A stretch of 64,000 nucleotides of DNA from Thermogemmatispora onikobensis (lineage in GTDB: Bacteria; Chloroflexota; Ktedonobacteria; Ktedonobacterales; Ktedonobacteraceae): assembly GCF_001748285.1 (NCBI RefSeq), contig NZ_BDGT01000019.1, positions 27,584-91,583 on the forward strand, in the 5' to 3' direction. Below, one piece after another: positions 26,233 to 35,156 of this stretch (the stretch's first letter is position 1; each line of letters starts with the position of its first letter). The translations under genes were made by a program, and so were the position numbers. The notes beneath the pieces were generated by a model that worked only from the letters and a program-made list of their open reading frames with translations, made no database searches and was not told where the DNA came from.

Positions 26233-27117
26233 ATGCAGACAGGTTCGCAGCACGTGCGTCCTCTGACCTCCTGCGATCTCGCCCACGTTCAGAAGCTCCT
26301 GCTGTTCTCAGACTACGTCTACCAGCGCTTCACAGCCCCGGAGCTACCGCTCCTCCTGGAGCACTACCCCGCCTGCGGTCTCTTCCACGACGAGCAGCTG
26401 GAGAGCTTCCTGCTCTTGCAGGCTGTGAATCCGCCCGTGGCCTGGATCGGCGGCTTCGGCGTGAGCTGGAGCGAACATCGGCGCGCCTTCGAACACCTTG
26501 ACCGCTTGCTGGCCTATCTGCAACCCGGCCTGCAGGCGCGCGGCGTCACGCAGCTCTATTATTCGGGCAACGACCTGGATCAAGATTGGCTGCGCACACC
26601 GCTGCTGAGGCGTGGCTTTGAGCTGCATGCTCTTCTCTACGCCTACGATAAATTCGACTATCGCGTCCCCACCTCCGGCAACCAGGAGATTACCGTGCGC
26701 AGCGTGCGCAGCAGCGACTTCGAGGCTCTTTGCGAGATCGAGCGGCTCTGCTTCGCCCCGCTCTGGCGCTACGATGCTCCGGCCTTCGCCGACATCGCCG
26801 CTACTCATCCCTACTTCGTCGTGGCGGAGCTGGCGGGGCAGATCGTCGGCTACCAGTTCAATACCGTCGATGAGGGCTATGGCTACCTGATCCGCATCGC
26901 CGTCCATCCGGCCTTCAACGGACAGGGCATCGGCGCCCGCCTGATGGCCGAGGCGATCAGCTTCTTTGCCGGCGCGCACGTCCGTCGTATCATGCTCAAT
27001 ACCCAGGAGGATAACCAGCGGGCCCACCGCCTCTACGAGTGGTTCGGCTTCGTGCGGATGCCTCAGCGCGGCTTCATTCTGCGCAAAGAGTTGCCCGCCA
27101 TGAACACCTCCTGCTGA
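26233..27117 (+). CDS. Double-GNAT acetyltransferase
   Basis: A 294-residue protein with two GNAT-like halves. The N-terminal half (about 1-145) is divergent and lacks a clear acetyl-CoA loop. The C-terminal half (about 150-290) is complete: EITVRSVRSSDFEALCEIE, FVVAELAGQIVGYQ, and the cofactor loop IAVHPAFNGQGIGARLM, then NTQEDNQRAHRLYEWFGFV. AAGGAGG lies close before the ATG. It is co-directional with the AcuC-like gene and probably co-transcribed. Substrate is not known. A protein-lysine acetyltransferase paired with the deacetylase is an inference from position. Confidence 0.85.
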   Translation: MQTGSQHVRPLTSCDLAHVQKLLLFSDYVYQRFTAPELPLLLEHYPACGLFHDEQLESFLLLQAVNPPVAWIGGFGVSWSEHRRAFEHLDRLLAYLQPGLQARGVTQLYYSGNDLDQDWLRTPLLRRGFELHALLYAYDKFDYRVPTSGNQEITVRSVRSSDFEALCEIERLCFAPLWRYDAPAFADIAATHPYFVVAELAGQIVGYQFNTVDEGYGYLIRIAVHPAFNGQGIGARLMAEAISFFAGAHVRRIMLNTQEDNQRAHRLYEWFGFVRMPQRGFILRKELPAMNTSC

Positions 27118-27305
27118 GACGATACCTCGCCTTACCCCTGGATGACGTAGGAGAGGAGCAGCAGCGAGCCGAAGAATGGAGAGAGGGAGCCTGGGGCGGC
27201 CTGCTGGTCGTGTCTGAGGCAGGACACGACCCAGGCCACTCGCCACCTCTCTTGCCCGGCTGGCGCGCAAGGAATGGTCCCAAGGCTGACCAGTCTCCTG
27301 ATCAG

Positions 27306-29174
27306 TTAGAGGCTATAGACCCCCGTCAGGCGCATGACCTCCAACGGCTCGGAGCGATTCTTGACGGAGACCGTCCCAACATGATCGATCTGCACATGCT
27401 GGCGCACACGATGGAAGGTCGGCGCATTCAAGTAAATATTATTATCGTCGGCCCTGGACTGGAGGCGGGCCGCTACGTTGACGGTATCGCCGATGGCCGT
27501 ATAGTTCTGAATGCGACCGCGCGAGCCTATATTGCCCACGATCGCCAGGCCCGTATTGACCCCAATGCCGAACTTCACAGGCACCTCGTTGGGATGACGA
27601 CGCGCATAGTCAAGAATCGCCTGACGCATCTTCCAGGCCGCGCGCACCGCCCGCAGGGGATGATCGTCCTGTTCCAGCGGGGCATTGAAAATAGCCATCA
27701 GCTCATCGCCCCAGAAGGCCGTCAGCGTCCCCCCTTCATCCCAGATGGCTTCTACCATCAGATCCAGGTAGTTATTGAGGAGATTCATCATCTGCTCCGG
27801 CGGGAGCCGCTCGGCCAGACTGGTATATCCCCGGAGATCAGCGGAGACCACCGAGATCTCGCGGGTCTCCCCACCAAGCTTGAGCGAACGCGGGTCCTCG
27901 ATCAGACGCTTCACCACGCTGGGATGGACATAGCGCCCAAAGAGCGACTTGATCTCACGCGCCTCGGCCTGCGCACGCTTCAGATCGGTGCGGTCGTCAA
28001 TGACAAGGGCGGTGCCAATATGCTGGCCATGCTCATCGCGCAGGGCAGTCACATAGAAATTCATATTAACCCAGCCCAGCCCCGCAACCTCTCCCTCGAA
28101 AGCCACCGGCACGCGCGTCCCATGCTCATGGTGCAGCAACGCCTCCTGTAGCAGCTCAACCAGGCCCAGCTCCGGGAGCGCCCCGAGCACCTCGCGGTAA
28201 TGCTTACCCAGCACCGCCCGCTGGTCCAACTTCAGAATCGCGCCCGCTGCCCGGTTGAAGGTCGTGATGATCCCCTGGGGGTCGGTGGTGATCACGCCGT
28301 TGGCAATCGAGGCAAAGATGTTGTCCATGTACTGCTTATCTTCGTTGACCTGACGCAGGGTGCGCTGCAGGTCAGCGAAGAGGCGGGCATTGTCGATGGC
28401 AATGGCCGCCTGATGGCAGAAGGCAAAGAGCAGGTCGCGCTGCTGTGGGCCAAAAAGGTTGGCACTGATGCGGCTATCGACATAGACAGCTCCAATACAG
28501 CGGTCGCGTACTACCAGCGGCGCGCACATAATGGAGCGAATGCGGTTTTCAATGATACTGCGCTGATCCTTGAGATCCTGGTCTTCCTGAGCATCGCTCG
28601 TCAGGATCGGCTGGCGCGTCTGGACGACGCGATTGACCGTGCTCTGGCTGATGCCCAAGTTGAAGGCATCGCGCTCCAGGCTGCGGGCGTCCTTAGTACG
28701 TGCGATCTTAAACTCCAGCTCGCCCCGGGCATTGAGCAAGGCCAGGAAGCCCCGTTCAGCCCTCACAAAGCTGATCACCTGATCCATGACCAGGCGCAGC
28801 ACCTCGTCGAACTCCAGCGTCGAGTTCAAGGTACGCGCGATTTCATAGAGCGTTTCCAACTCATGGCGCTCGCGCTTGAGGGCCGTAATACTGCTGCGCA
28901 GCTGCTCCTGCTCACGCTCTAGCGCTGCTGTCTCGTGGTGTTCCAGCCGTCGCTGGAGACTCAGCATGAGCTGGCTCAGGCGCGACAGCTCCAGATCAGC
29001 GCGGCGACTGACCATCAGGGTCTTACTAAGAAGCTGGACACGTGGATCGCTCAGATGACTGGCATAGGTTCCCTCAACAGCGCGCTCCAGCTCGTGTGTG
29101 TGCTCATGTAACTGGCCAGAAATACGCTTCAGGGTCTCGCTGAGCGAGTGCAGCTCCCCCAGGTCCGTCAACAC
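27306..29174 (-). CDS. Adenylate/guanylate cyclase with GAF and PAS domains
   Basis: A soluble 622-residue class III nucleotide cyclase. Domain order: N-terminal coiled coil (about 1-105), a GAF domain (about 110-270; RAERGFLALLNARGELEF to LLFAFCHQAAIAIDNA), a PAS domain (about 285-400; GVITTDPQGIITTFNRAA), then the catalytic domain (about 430-615; SVVSADLRGYTSLAERLPPE, FWGDELMAIFNAP, IGVNTGLAIVGNIGS). The first metal Asp (ADLRGYT) and the second (GDE) are present. The start is GTG 29174, eight bases after GGAGGGAGG. It probably makes cAMP in response to a small ligand or redox signal. Confidence 0.93.
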   Translation of the reverse strand: MLTDLGELHSLSETLKRISGQLHEHTHELERAVEGTYASHLSDPRVQLLSKTLMVSRRADLELSRLSQLMLSLQRRLEHHETAALEREQEQLRSSITALKRERHELETLYEIARTLNSTLEFDEVLRLVMDQVISFVRAERGFLALLNARGELEFKIARTKDARSLERDAFNLGISQSTVNRVVQTRQPILTSDAQEDQDLKDQRSIIENRIRSIMCAPLVVRDRCIGAVYVDSRISANLFGPQQRDLLFAFCHQAAIAIDNARLFADLQRTLRQVNEDKQYMDNIFASIANGVITTDPQGIITTFNRAAGAILKLDQRAVLGKHYREVLGALPELGLVELLQEALLHHEHGTRVPVAFEGEVAGLGWVNMNFYVTALRDEHGQHIGTALVIDDRTDLKRAQAEAREIKSLFGRYVHPSVVKRLIEDPRSLKLGGETREISVVSADLRGYTSLAERLPPEQMMNLLNNYLDLMVEAIWDEGGTLTAFWGDELMAIFNAPLEQDDHPLRAVRAAWKMRQAILDYARRHPNEVPVKFGIGVNTGLAIVGNIGSRGRIQNYTAIGDTVNVAARLQSRADDNNIYLNAPTFHRVRQHVQIDHVGTVSVKNRSEPLEVMRLTGVYSL

Positions 29175-29245
29175 TGTGCGTCCCTCCCTCCGAAGCAGCC
29201 AGAAGATGATGAAGATGAAGATGCCTCTCTTCGCAACGCAGCCTT

Positions 29246-29273
29246 ATTATAGCACAGGGGCAGAGCAGACAAA
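29246..29273 (-). promoter_or_regulatory. Cyclase promoter
   Basis: Minus strand: TTTGTC (29273-29268), 16 bp, TATAAT (29251-29246) followed by AAGG, about 70 nt before the GTG start. Confidence 0.55.
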
Positions 29274-29420
29274 GAGTGACTATCAACCTGCTCCATGAGA
29301 GATACAGGGGAGACGGGATAGACCAGCCAGAGCGAGGCCCAGGGCTCTAGCGCCGCCGCGCCTCGCTCCAGACCCAGAGGCATTCTGCGCTCGGTCGCTT
29401 GATGGCACAATCAATCTTGA

Positions 29421-30329
29421 CTAGAGGCCGTCCTTGCCTTTCTGAGCCAGGTAGCTGCGCAGCGAGAGGGGCCGGAAACCAAACTGGCGCTCGACAGCAT
29501 CGAGGGCCGTGATATTGTCGAAGGTAAAGAGGGTCAGGGCAGCCCGCGTAATTGGGGGCTTGGGCAGCACCAACTCCATAGCCGTGGCCCCAATGCGAGC
29601 CATGAAGAGCGGTAAAGGCAAGGTGGGACGTCGTACCTGCAGCGTCTCCATCAACAGGTTGATGATTTGGGCAAACGTATAATACTCGGGTCCCCCGACG
29701 ACAAAGGTCCGCTTGCGGCTGCCCGCCGGATCGTCTAGCAGGTGCAGAATGACGCTGACGACATCTTCGACATAGATCGGCTGGAAGCGCAGCGAGCCGC
29801 CGCCGATCAGGGGCACGACTGGCGCGCTGTGGATCAGATCCGCCAGCCCTTTGAAGAAGGGCGCGCCTTTCCCAAAGAGGACGGAGGGCTGCACGATGCT
29901 CCATTCGAGGGCACTCTTTTTGAGGACCTCCTCGGCCAGGTAGCGCCCTTGCATGTAGCTGCCGGGCCGGTCTGGCCTGGTCCCCAGGCCGCTGAGTTCG
30001 ATCATGCGCCGCACTCCAGCGGCCAGCGCGGCATTGACCAGGTTGGTGGTACCAGCGACGTTGGTTCCTTCATAGGTATTGCCCGCCGACTGCTTGCGAT
30101 CGGCAGTCATAAAGGCCGCATGGATGACAGTGTCAACACCACGCAGGGCCGGCTCCAGCGAGGCCGGATACGTGGTCGCTCCTTCCACCAGCTCGATATG
30201 CTCCACTGGCAGGAGCTGAGCCGCGCGGCGACGATTGCGTACCAGACAGCGCGGTCGCTCGCCGCGCTCGACAAGCCGCTGCACCAGGTGCCTTCCAATA
30301 AAGCCAGTTGCACCGGTAATCAGGATCAT
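29421..30329 (-). CDS. NAD(P)-dependent epimerase/NmrA-like (atypical SDR)
   Basis: A 302-residue Rossmann protein of the atypical SDR/NDUFA9-like group. It opens MILITGATGFIGRHLVQRL (GxxGxxG cofactor motif), with RRMIELSGLGTR in place of the usual YxxxK and SIVQPSVLFGKGAPF. Such proteins reduce or epimerise quinone-like or sugar substrates, or serve as complex-I assembly subunits. Start 30329 follows AGGAG at seven bases. The intact glycine motif implies NAD(P) binding, but the catalytic Tyr-Lys pair is not clear. Confidence 0.88.
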   Translation of the reverse strand: MILITGATGFIGRHLVQRLVERGERPRCLVRNRRRAAQLLPVEHIELVEGATTYPASLEPALRGVDTVIHAAFMTADRKQSAGNTYEGTNVAGTTNLVNAALAAGVRRMIELSGLGTRPDRPGSYMQGRYLAEEVLKKSALEWSIVQPSVLFGKGAPFFKGLADLIHSAPVVPLIGGGSLRFQPIYVEDVVSVILHLLDDPAGSRKRTFVVGGPEYYTFAQIINLLMETLQVRRPTLPLPLFMARIGATAMELVLPKPPITRAALTLFTFDNITALDAVERQFGFRPLSLRSYLAQKGKDGL

Positions 30330-30875
30330 AGCTTCTCTCCTCACTGCTGCCACCTCTGCGCTCTTGCAGCCGCTCTCCACTGGCTGCTAGCTGGCGCTGT
30401 GTGACAGACATGCTTTCTTCGCCAGCGATGGCGAGATCCCTTCAGAAAAGAAGACGTCACAGGAGCCTTCAACAGAGACCACCTCCTTCGAGGAGAGCGG
30501 AGCCAGGCTTGCCGACGACTACTTCCCCAGAGCAGACAGGCCGCCGTATGACGCTGAACCCGGCAGACAAGCCAGCAGGAGCAATCAGAAGCCAGCCAGA
30601 TCAGCCAAAACAAGCCTCGCCTGCCGCTGGCTGGCAGGCGAGACGAAATAGCTCACCCGTTCATCGGTCGCCTGGCCTGCCCCGGCTCGCGCGAATTACA
30701 GATTCGCCAGGGCAGCAGCATCCGATCAGGGAGAAGAGTCAGCAGCAGCCTTCTCCTTCCCTAACCCGGCCCTCGCCAGCCAGGTCCCGAGAACGACAAT
30801 CTCTCACTAGCTAACGCTCCCCAGGATCGCCACCAGTAGAGCATCATCGACACCGCTCCTTGGACAAGCCTGCCG
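30330..30875. other. Intergenic stretch with one hairpin
   Basis: No gene is seen in about 546 nt. A strong hairpin lies at 30616-30642. A CAGR-like tract (CAGACAGGC, 30534-30542) is present. Nothing else is recognisable. Confidence 0.5.
30616..30642 (-). terminator. Terminator downstream of the XRE gene
   Basis: CTCGCCTGCC (30616-30625) and GGCAGGCGAG (30633-30642) form a perfect 10-bp stem with a 7-nt loop. Read on the minus strand it is followed by GCTTGTTTTGG, a T-rich tail, so it probably ends transcripts of the XRE gene. Confidence 0.55.
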
Positions 30876-31088
30876 CTATTTCGTGATATTGAGACCGTCC
30901 ACATGTTCGACCTCAATACGCCGGCCTAGATGGCGCTCCAGCACCTTGAGAATTTTATTGACGGTGACACGTGTTGTCGGGCCACCGTGGCTAATGCGGG
31001 TGATCGTTGCTGGTGCAATACCCGTCTCGCGGGCCAGCTCTGTCTTTCGGAGGGCTGCTTCAGCGATCAGGTCGTCCAGTGTTGGCAT
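30876..31088 (-). CDS. XRE-family helix-turn-helix regulator
   Basis: A 70-residue Cro/CI-type DNA-binding protein: LIAEAALRKTELARETGIAP, then TITRISHGGPTTRVTVNKIL forms the five-helix HTH. The start at 31088 follows AAGGAGAG, and a reading from 31154 would include promoter DNA and is unlikely. It resembles antitoxin-type regulators, but no toxin gene is adjacent. The region in front is AT-rich with a perfect palindrome at 31157-31168. Confidence 0.82.
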   Translation of the reverse strand: MPTLDDLIAEAALRKTELARETGIAPATITRISHGGPTTRVTVNKILKVLERHLGRRIEVEHVDGLNITK

Positions 31089-31429
31089 CTCACTCTCTCC
31101 TTCTCTCTCTTTATAGAGCAACATTATAATTATAGTATATAACACGAATAACACATTTTCTTAAGAAAGTCAATAAAGAGAAGCAGAGAGGGTTTTCATT
31201 ATGGATATCTTTTGGCAGCAAAAGGGAAGCATGTCTTTACACTATATAGAACCGCCTGGCTTGAAGATTTAGGGGAAGGCAGAAGAGGAAATCCCAGGTG
31301 AATAGGAACAATGCCGTTGAACATAAGCACAGCAGTAACCAGGAGGGCTGGAGCGGGTTCGCGGGCAAGAGCGGTTCCCAGAGGTGGCCAGACGGGCCTG
31401 GGTAGAGGGAGAGCAGACCTGGACCTCCC
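31089..31429. other. AT-rich promoter region of the XRE gene and gap
   Basis: About 340 nt without a supported gene. TATAAT occurs twice on the minus strand (31134-31129 and 31128-31123), and the second has TTATTC 17 bp upstream. The palindrome TTTCTTAAGAAA is at 31157-31168. A tiny reading frame of 23 codons (31201-31272, starting MDIFWQQKGSM) has GAGAGGG upstream but no known match. Confidence 0.45.
31157..31168. promoter_or_regulatory. Palindrome TTTCTTAAGAAA
   Basis: A perfect 12-bp palindrome about 25 bp upstream of the paired -10 boxes of the XRE gene. It is a candidate operator for the XRE protein itself. Confidence 0.4.
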
Positions 31430-33826
31430 TCAGAGCAGGGTTTCGGCGGGCAGGTGGATACGCACCGCCACGCCCTCATCTGGGCCGCTCTTAATCGTCA
31501 GACTGCCGCCGGCAATAGCCAGGAGAGCGCTATGGGTCAGCAGGCCGCCGCCGGTACCGCTGGTAGTCGCGTCGGCGGCAGCGATCCCCACGCCATCATC
31601 AGCCACTATCACCTCCAGATCGGGATCACAGCGAGCCTGCAGCGTCAGGCGCAGGCGGCGATGGACATCGCTGCCGCGAGCATGGCGAGCGGCATTGCGC
31701 AGCGCCTCCTGCACAGCGGCAAAGATCAGCTCCGCAATGGCGGGCGGTGTTACCTCATCGATGTGTGTCGCTGTCTCTTCATCCACCTGCCAGCAGACCT
31801 CATCGAAGGCATCATGAAAATCCTGCTCCAGCATCGTCCGAATAGCCTGGACCAGCCCCTCGCGCTCCAGGCGATAAGGTGCACCGGGCGTCGTCGCGCG
31901 CATCAGGGCCGCCAACTGACGATGGGCGCTACTCACCAGCCCAACCGCCTCCTCGAGTGCCGCACGGGCCGCCTCCTGACCATCCTGGCGCGTCCCCATA
32001 CGCAGCGTCTCCAGATGCAGGAGCGCCAGATGCATCTGAGGCAGAATCTCATCATGCAAAATTCGCCGCTGCTGAGCGCCCAGCAGCTTCACATCGACAA
32101 TGCGCCGGCGTAGCAAAGCCGCGACGGCCTGCATCGCCTCATGATCGCCAATTGTATCGAGAATGCGCTGCCCACAGGCCTGGGCCAGATTCATATCCTC
32201 CTTAGTGAAGGTCCCACCATCCTCGCGCGGCCCCAAAAAGAGGGTCGCCACCAGCCCGCGCTCATCGTAGAGAGGCATCACCCAGCAGACCAACGGCTCG
32301 CCGCTCACCAGGCGCAGGCGTAAGCGATAAGCCAGCGGCGTCCCGGCTCCACGCCCACCCGGGGGACGGCGCGGCACCAGCTTCACCAGGGCATCCGTCT
32401 CAGCGGAGGCCGTTCCTTCGCCGCGGCGCGGCAGCTCCGTTCCATTGAAGCGGGCATCAGCCGGCCAGCGATAGCTAAAGGTGCGGCGCATTGGGCCAGC
32501 CAGAATCACCAGGCGCGCGCAGCGCACCGCCAGGACACTCTGGCAGAGTGAGAAAAAGAGGTTCTCCAGCTCGTGCTCACTCTTCTCCGCGCTCGTATTC
32601 AGCCAGTGGCGCAGGCTCGTACTACTCAAAAAGCGGCCCAGCAAGGCAATATAGCGATCATGAGCCTGGTAGCTGCTCCAGGTAAAGAGAGCGTAGGCCA
32701 CTGTCGCCAGGCAGGTAATGCAGAGCAGCCCACCCAGACTACTATGCGTCAGCGAAACCAAAAGGGCGATGAAGAGCGCCACCGCCGTCGCCACAATGAC
32801 GATGCCGCGCCACTGCTCAAAGAAGCCTCGTCGCGCCAGTGGGCGCTCAATCAAGATACCATGACGGACAATCGAGTAGCCGATGACCAAAATGATCAAA
32901 GCCACCACCAGGTTGGCGACCAGATCAAGCACGAGCAGGCCCGGGGGAATGGACCGTAAAGGTGGCACAGCCAGCAGCGGCGCCCCACGCCCCAGCCAGC
33001 GCAGCATTGACCACAGCCCGGCCAGGCCCAGGCCAATAGTCAGGGCCACCATCAGTAAAGCCGCCAGCAGCAAGGCCGGGCGCGCCAGGTGCCAGGAGAG
33101 CTGCGGCTCCTCTAACAATTCTACCTCCGTAGGATCATCCCAGAAGGCTTCTAACAGGGCCCGCCGCAACGCAGGCCGGGCCCCCCCCCTCCTGCGCGCC
33201 CGCAAGCTCAGCCCCACAGCCCGCCCGCCGGCCACCACCACCTGCTGAATACGACTGGAAGTAAACCAGGGGCCGATGGCGCAGAAGGCGACATAGACCA
33301 GAAACAGGAGCGGCAGCAGGAAGAGCGGCGAAATCCAGGCCCGCCCCACACTGGGAGGCGGCGCGCTATAGGCCAACAGCTGCAATGTTTCCACAAAGGT
33401 AAAGGTCCGGCGATTGAGCAACAATAGTAAGAGCAGCGCCGTCCCGAGAACGGCCCCTAGAGCCAGCAACCAGGGAATGCGCCGTCGCCAGCCAGCGTTG
33501 ATCAGCGAGGCATAGTGCAGGCCGATAGCGAACCAGATATAGGGCACCCAGAGCGCCGGAAACCAGGCGGCCTGCCAGAGCAGATTGAGTAGAGGGCGCA
33601 GAGCCGGCTGATCCAGCGGCAGCGTAATCAGCAGGGCATGCACGAAGAAAAAGAGGGCACTCAGCGCCAGACCCACCACTCCCCAGAGCGTGATACGCGC
33701 CCGATGATCACCGTTCAGCCAGACCGTACTCGCCAGCCAGAGGAAGGTCACCAGATTAAAGATCGAGACCGCCAGCGTCAGCGTGCGCAGCAAGGTGACC
33801 GGAGCAAGCAGTGTCTCAAGAGCCAT
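31430..33826 (-). CDS. Large membrane histidine kinase (NarL-system type)
   Basis: A 798-residue kinase. Residues 1-430 hold roughly ten hydrophobic segments, arranged like 7TM-type sensors with extra helices. About 440-590 is a GAF-like soluble region. The dimerisation box reads RRILHDEILPQMHLALLHLE (HisKA_3), and the ATPase domain has QEALRNAARHARGSD and VADDGVGIAAADATTSGTGGG. It pairs with the regulator encoded just upstream. I chose ATG 33826, five bases after GAGGG, although ATG 33829 and GTG 33838 are also in frame. The signal is unknown. Confidence 0.9.
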   Translation of the reverse strand: MALETLLAPVTLLRTLTLAVSIFNLVTFLWLASTVWLNGDHRARITLWGVVGLALSALFFFVHALLITLPLDQPALRPLLNLLWQAAWFPALWVPYIWFAIGLHYASLINAGWRRRIPWLLALGAVLGTALLLLLLLNRRTFTFVETLQLLAYSAPPPSVGRAWISPLFLLPLLFLVYVAFCAIGPWFTSSRIQQVVVAGGRAVGLSLRARRRGGARPALRRALLEAFWDDPTEVELLEEPQLSWHLARPALLLAALLMVALTIGLGLAGLWSMLRWLGRGAPLLAVPPLRSIPPGLLVLDLVANLVVALIILVIGYSIVRHGILIERPLARRGFFEQWRGIVIVATAVALFIALLVSLTHSSLGGLLCITCLATVAYALFTWSSYQAHDRYIALLGRFLSSTSLRHWLNTSAEKSEHELENLFFSLCQSVLAVRCARLVILAGPMRRTFSYRWPADARFNGTELPRRGEGTASAETDALVKLVPRRPPGGRGAGTPLAYRLRLRLVSGEPLVCWVMPLYDERGLVATLFLGPREDGGTFTKEDMNLAQACGQRILDTIGDHEAMQAVAALLRRRIVDVKLLGAQQRRILHDEILPQMHLALLHLETLRMGTRQDGQEAARAALEEAVGLVSSAHRQLAALMRATTPGAPYRLEREGLVQAIRTMLEQDFHDAFDEVCWQVDEETATHIDEVTPPAIAELIFAAVQEALRNAARHARGSDVHRRLRLTLQARCDPDLEVIVADDGVGIAAADATTSGTGGGLLTHSALLAIAGGSLTIKSGPDEGVAVRIHLPAETLL

Positions 33827-33865
33827 CATTTCCCTCACAACAGGCAGATCGACTGAGCGGCCCGG

Positions 33866-34654
33866 CTAAGAAGAGGCCTCCTCTCCCTCGCTGGCATAGA
33901 AAGGCACCCACTCGCCCTTGCGATTCTGCACGTAGGCCACTCCCTGCTCATCCCAGATGATCATGCGATTGAGCGTGTAGATCAGCGTCGCGCGCGCGCG
34001 CGCCACCTTCTCATCAACCGCTGACTCGCTCAAGCCCCAGGCGGCATAAATGCGTCCATTGGTGCGGCTCACCGCACGCTTATCGTGCAGATTCAGACGG
34101 GCCGCAATCTGCTCATTGGTCATGCCCTGGGCCAGCAGCTCGGCAACACGCAACTCGTTCGGCTCCAACAAGGCGCGCGGCGACTGCTCATCCAGACTGC
34201 GCACCTCCTGCACACGGTCCTCGATCTCGGGATCAACGAAGCTGCGACCACTGATAGCATCACGCAGCAGCGGCACCAGCATGCTCGGCAGCAGATAATT
34301 GCTTTTACGAACGTAAGCGTAGTGCGTTAGAATACCAGAAGCGCGAAACTCGCGATAATACTCATCGTCATCCTGAATCGAATAAAAGACCACCGGCATG
34401 CGGGGGCGCTCACGGCGAATAGCGACCGCCGCCGCCACGCCGCTCATCGCCTTGCGCCCCAGGGCAGGATCACGCAGCTGCACGTCCATGAGGATCACAT
34501 CCATATCCAGCTCGCAGGCGCGCGCCACGGCCTCACGTCCCGTGGCGGCCTCACCAACCACCTGGACAGCCCCCGTCGCCTCAAGGCCCTCACGCAGGGC
34601 CTTGCGCAAGGGGCCGTGATCATCGACCAGCAGCAGCTTCATCGGAGCATCCAT
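33866..34654 (-). CDS. NarL/LuxR-type response regulator with C-terminal extension
   Basis: A 262-residue regulator: receiver domain (LLLVDDHGPLRKALREGL, phosphoacceptor in VILMDVQLRDPA), a linker, and a LuxR-type HTH (LEPNELRVAELLAQGMTNEQ). After the HTH there are about 50 extra residues ending VQNRKGEWVPFYASEGEEASS-like sequence, unusual for NarL proteins. The HTH also has an insert (LHDKRAVSRTNGRIYAAWGL). It is co-transcribed with the kinase gene, 39 nt apart. The ATG at 34654 has only a distant AAGGAGG. Confidence 0.88.
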   Translation of the reverse strand: MDAPMKLLLVDDHGPLRKALREGLEATGAVQVVGEAATGREAVARACELDMDVILMDVQLRDPALGRKAMSGVAAAVAIRRERPRMPVVFYSIQDDDEYYREFRASGILTHYAYVRKSNYLLPSMLVPLLRDAISGRSFVDPEIEDRVQEVRSLDEQSPRALLEPNELRVAELLAQGMTNEQIAARLNLHDKRAVSRTNGRIYAAWGLSESAVDEKVARARATLIYTLNRMIIWDEQGVAYVQNRKGEWVPFYASEGEEASS

Positions 34655-35156
34655 AGCCGGAACGGAAACAGCCCTCCTTTTGGTCCGTTGGGAGCACCAG
34701 AGCACAGAGCAACAGCACCTTGCCGCTCGGATCAGGCACCATGCCAGGCCAAGGCCACACCTTTCCCTATCTTCCTGCAGACTAGAACGTTCCAGCCCGA
34801 CGCCAGGGAACAGTGCGCGCCCTTATTATACACCGCTGCCGTCCTGAGAGAGCAGAACCTCCCAGAAGGCAGGTTAGATGAGGAAAGAAGCGGGCGCAGG
34901 AGGGCCAGAAAGCGGGCGGGCCGACAGCCGGGGGGTGCCCCTTCCTCGCAGGGAAATGCAACAGGCTGTCGGCCCACCTGCCAGCAGATGAGGCGTGGAG
35001 AGCGCACCCGCCACCACCACCCTGTCTAGCTTCTCCTCAGCAGCTCAACAGAGGAGAAGCCAACGGAGCCAGAGGGGCAGAAGCTGAACGGACGTGGCAG
35101 CATCGCGTCAGCAACTGCCGCCCTTGATTGATCTGAGCGACCAATGTTCTCCAGTC
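34655..35156. other. Intergenic region with promoter and large hairpin
   Basis: No gene is seen. TATAAT on the minus strand (34830-34825), followed by AAGG, probably starts the two-component operon. A 12-bp closed structure is at 34918-34975. Confidence 0.5.
34918..34975 (-). terminator. 12-bp stem with branched loop after the SGNH gene
   Basis: GGGCCGACAGCC (34918-34929) and GGCTGTCGGCCC (34964-34975) pair perfectly. The 34-nt loop holds two further small stems (GGGG/CCCC and TTCC/GGAA). It lies about 180 nt after the SGNH hydrolase stop on the minus strand and may end its transcript. A small structured RNA is an alternative. Confidence 0.45.

Noticed and set aside
26344..27270. Minus-strand frame of 308 codons over the double-GNAT gene
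   Set aside because: Complement of a well-supported GNAT gene, an artefact of high GC.
31237..31479. Hydrophobic minus-strand frame beside the kinase gene
   Set aside because: Overlaps the kinase 3' end in a different frame with no ribosome site, and the hydrophobicity comes from pyrimidine-rich DNA.
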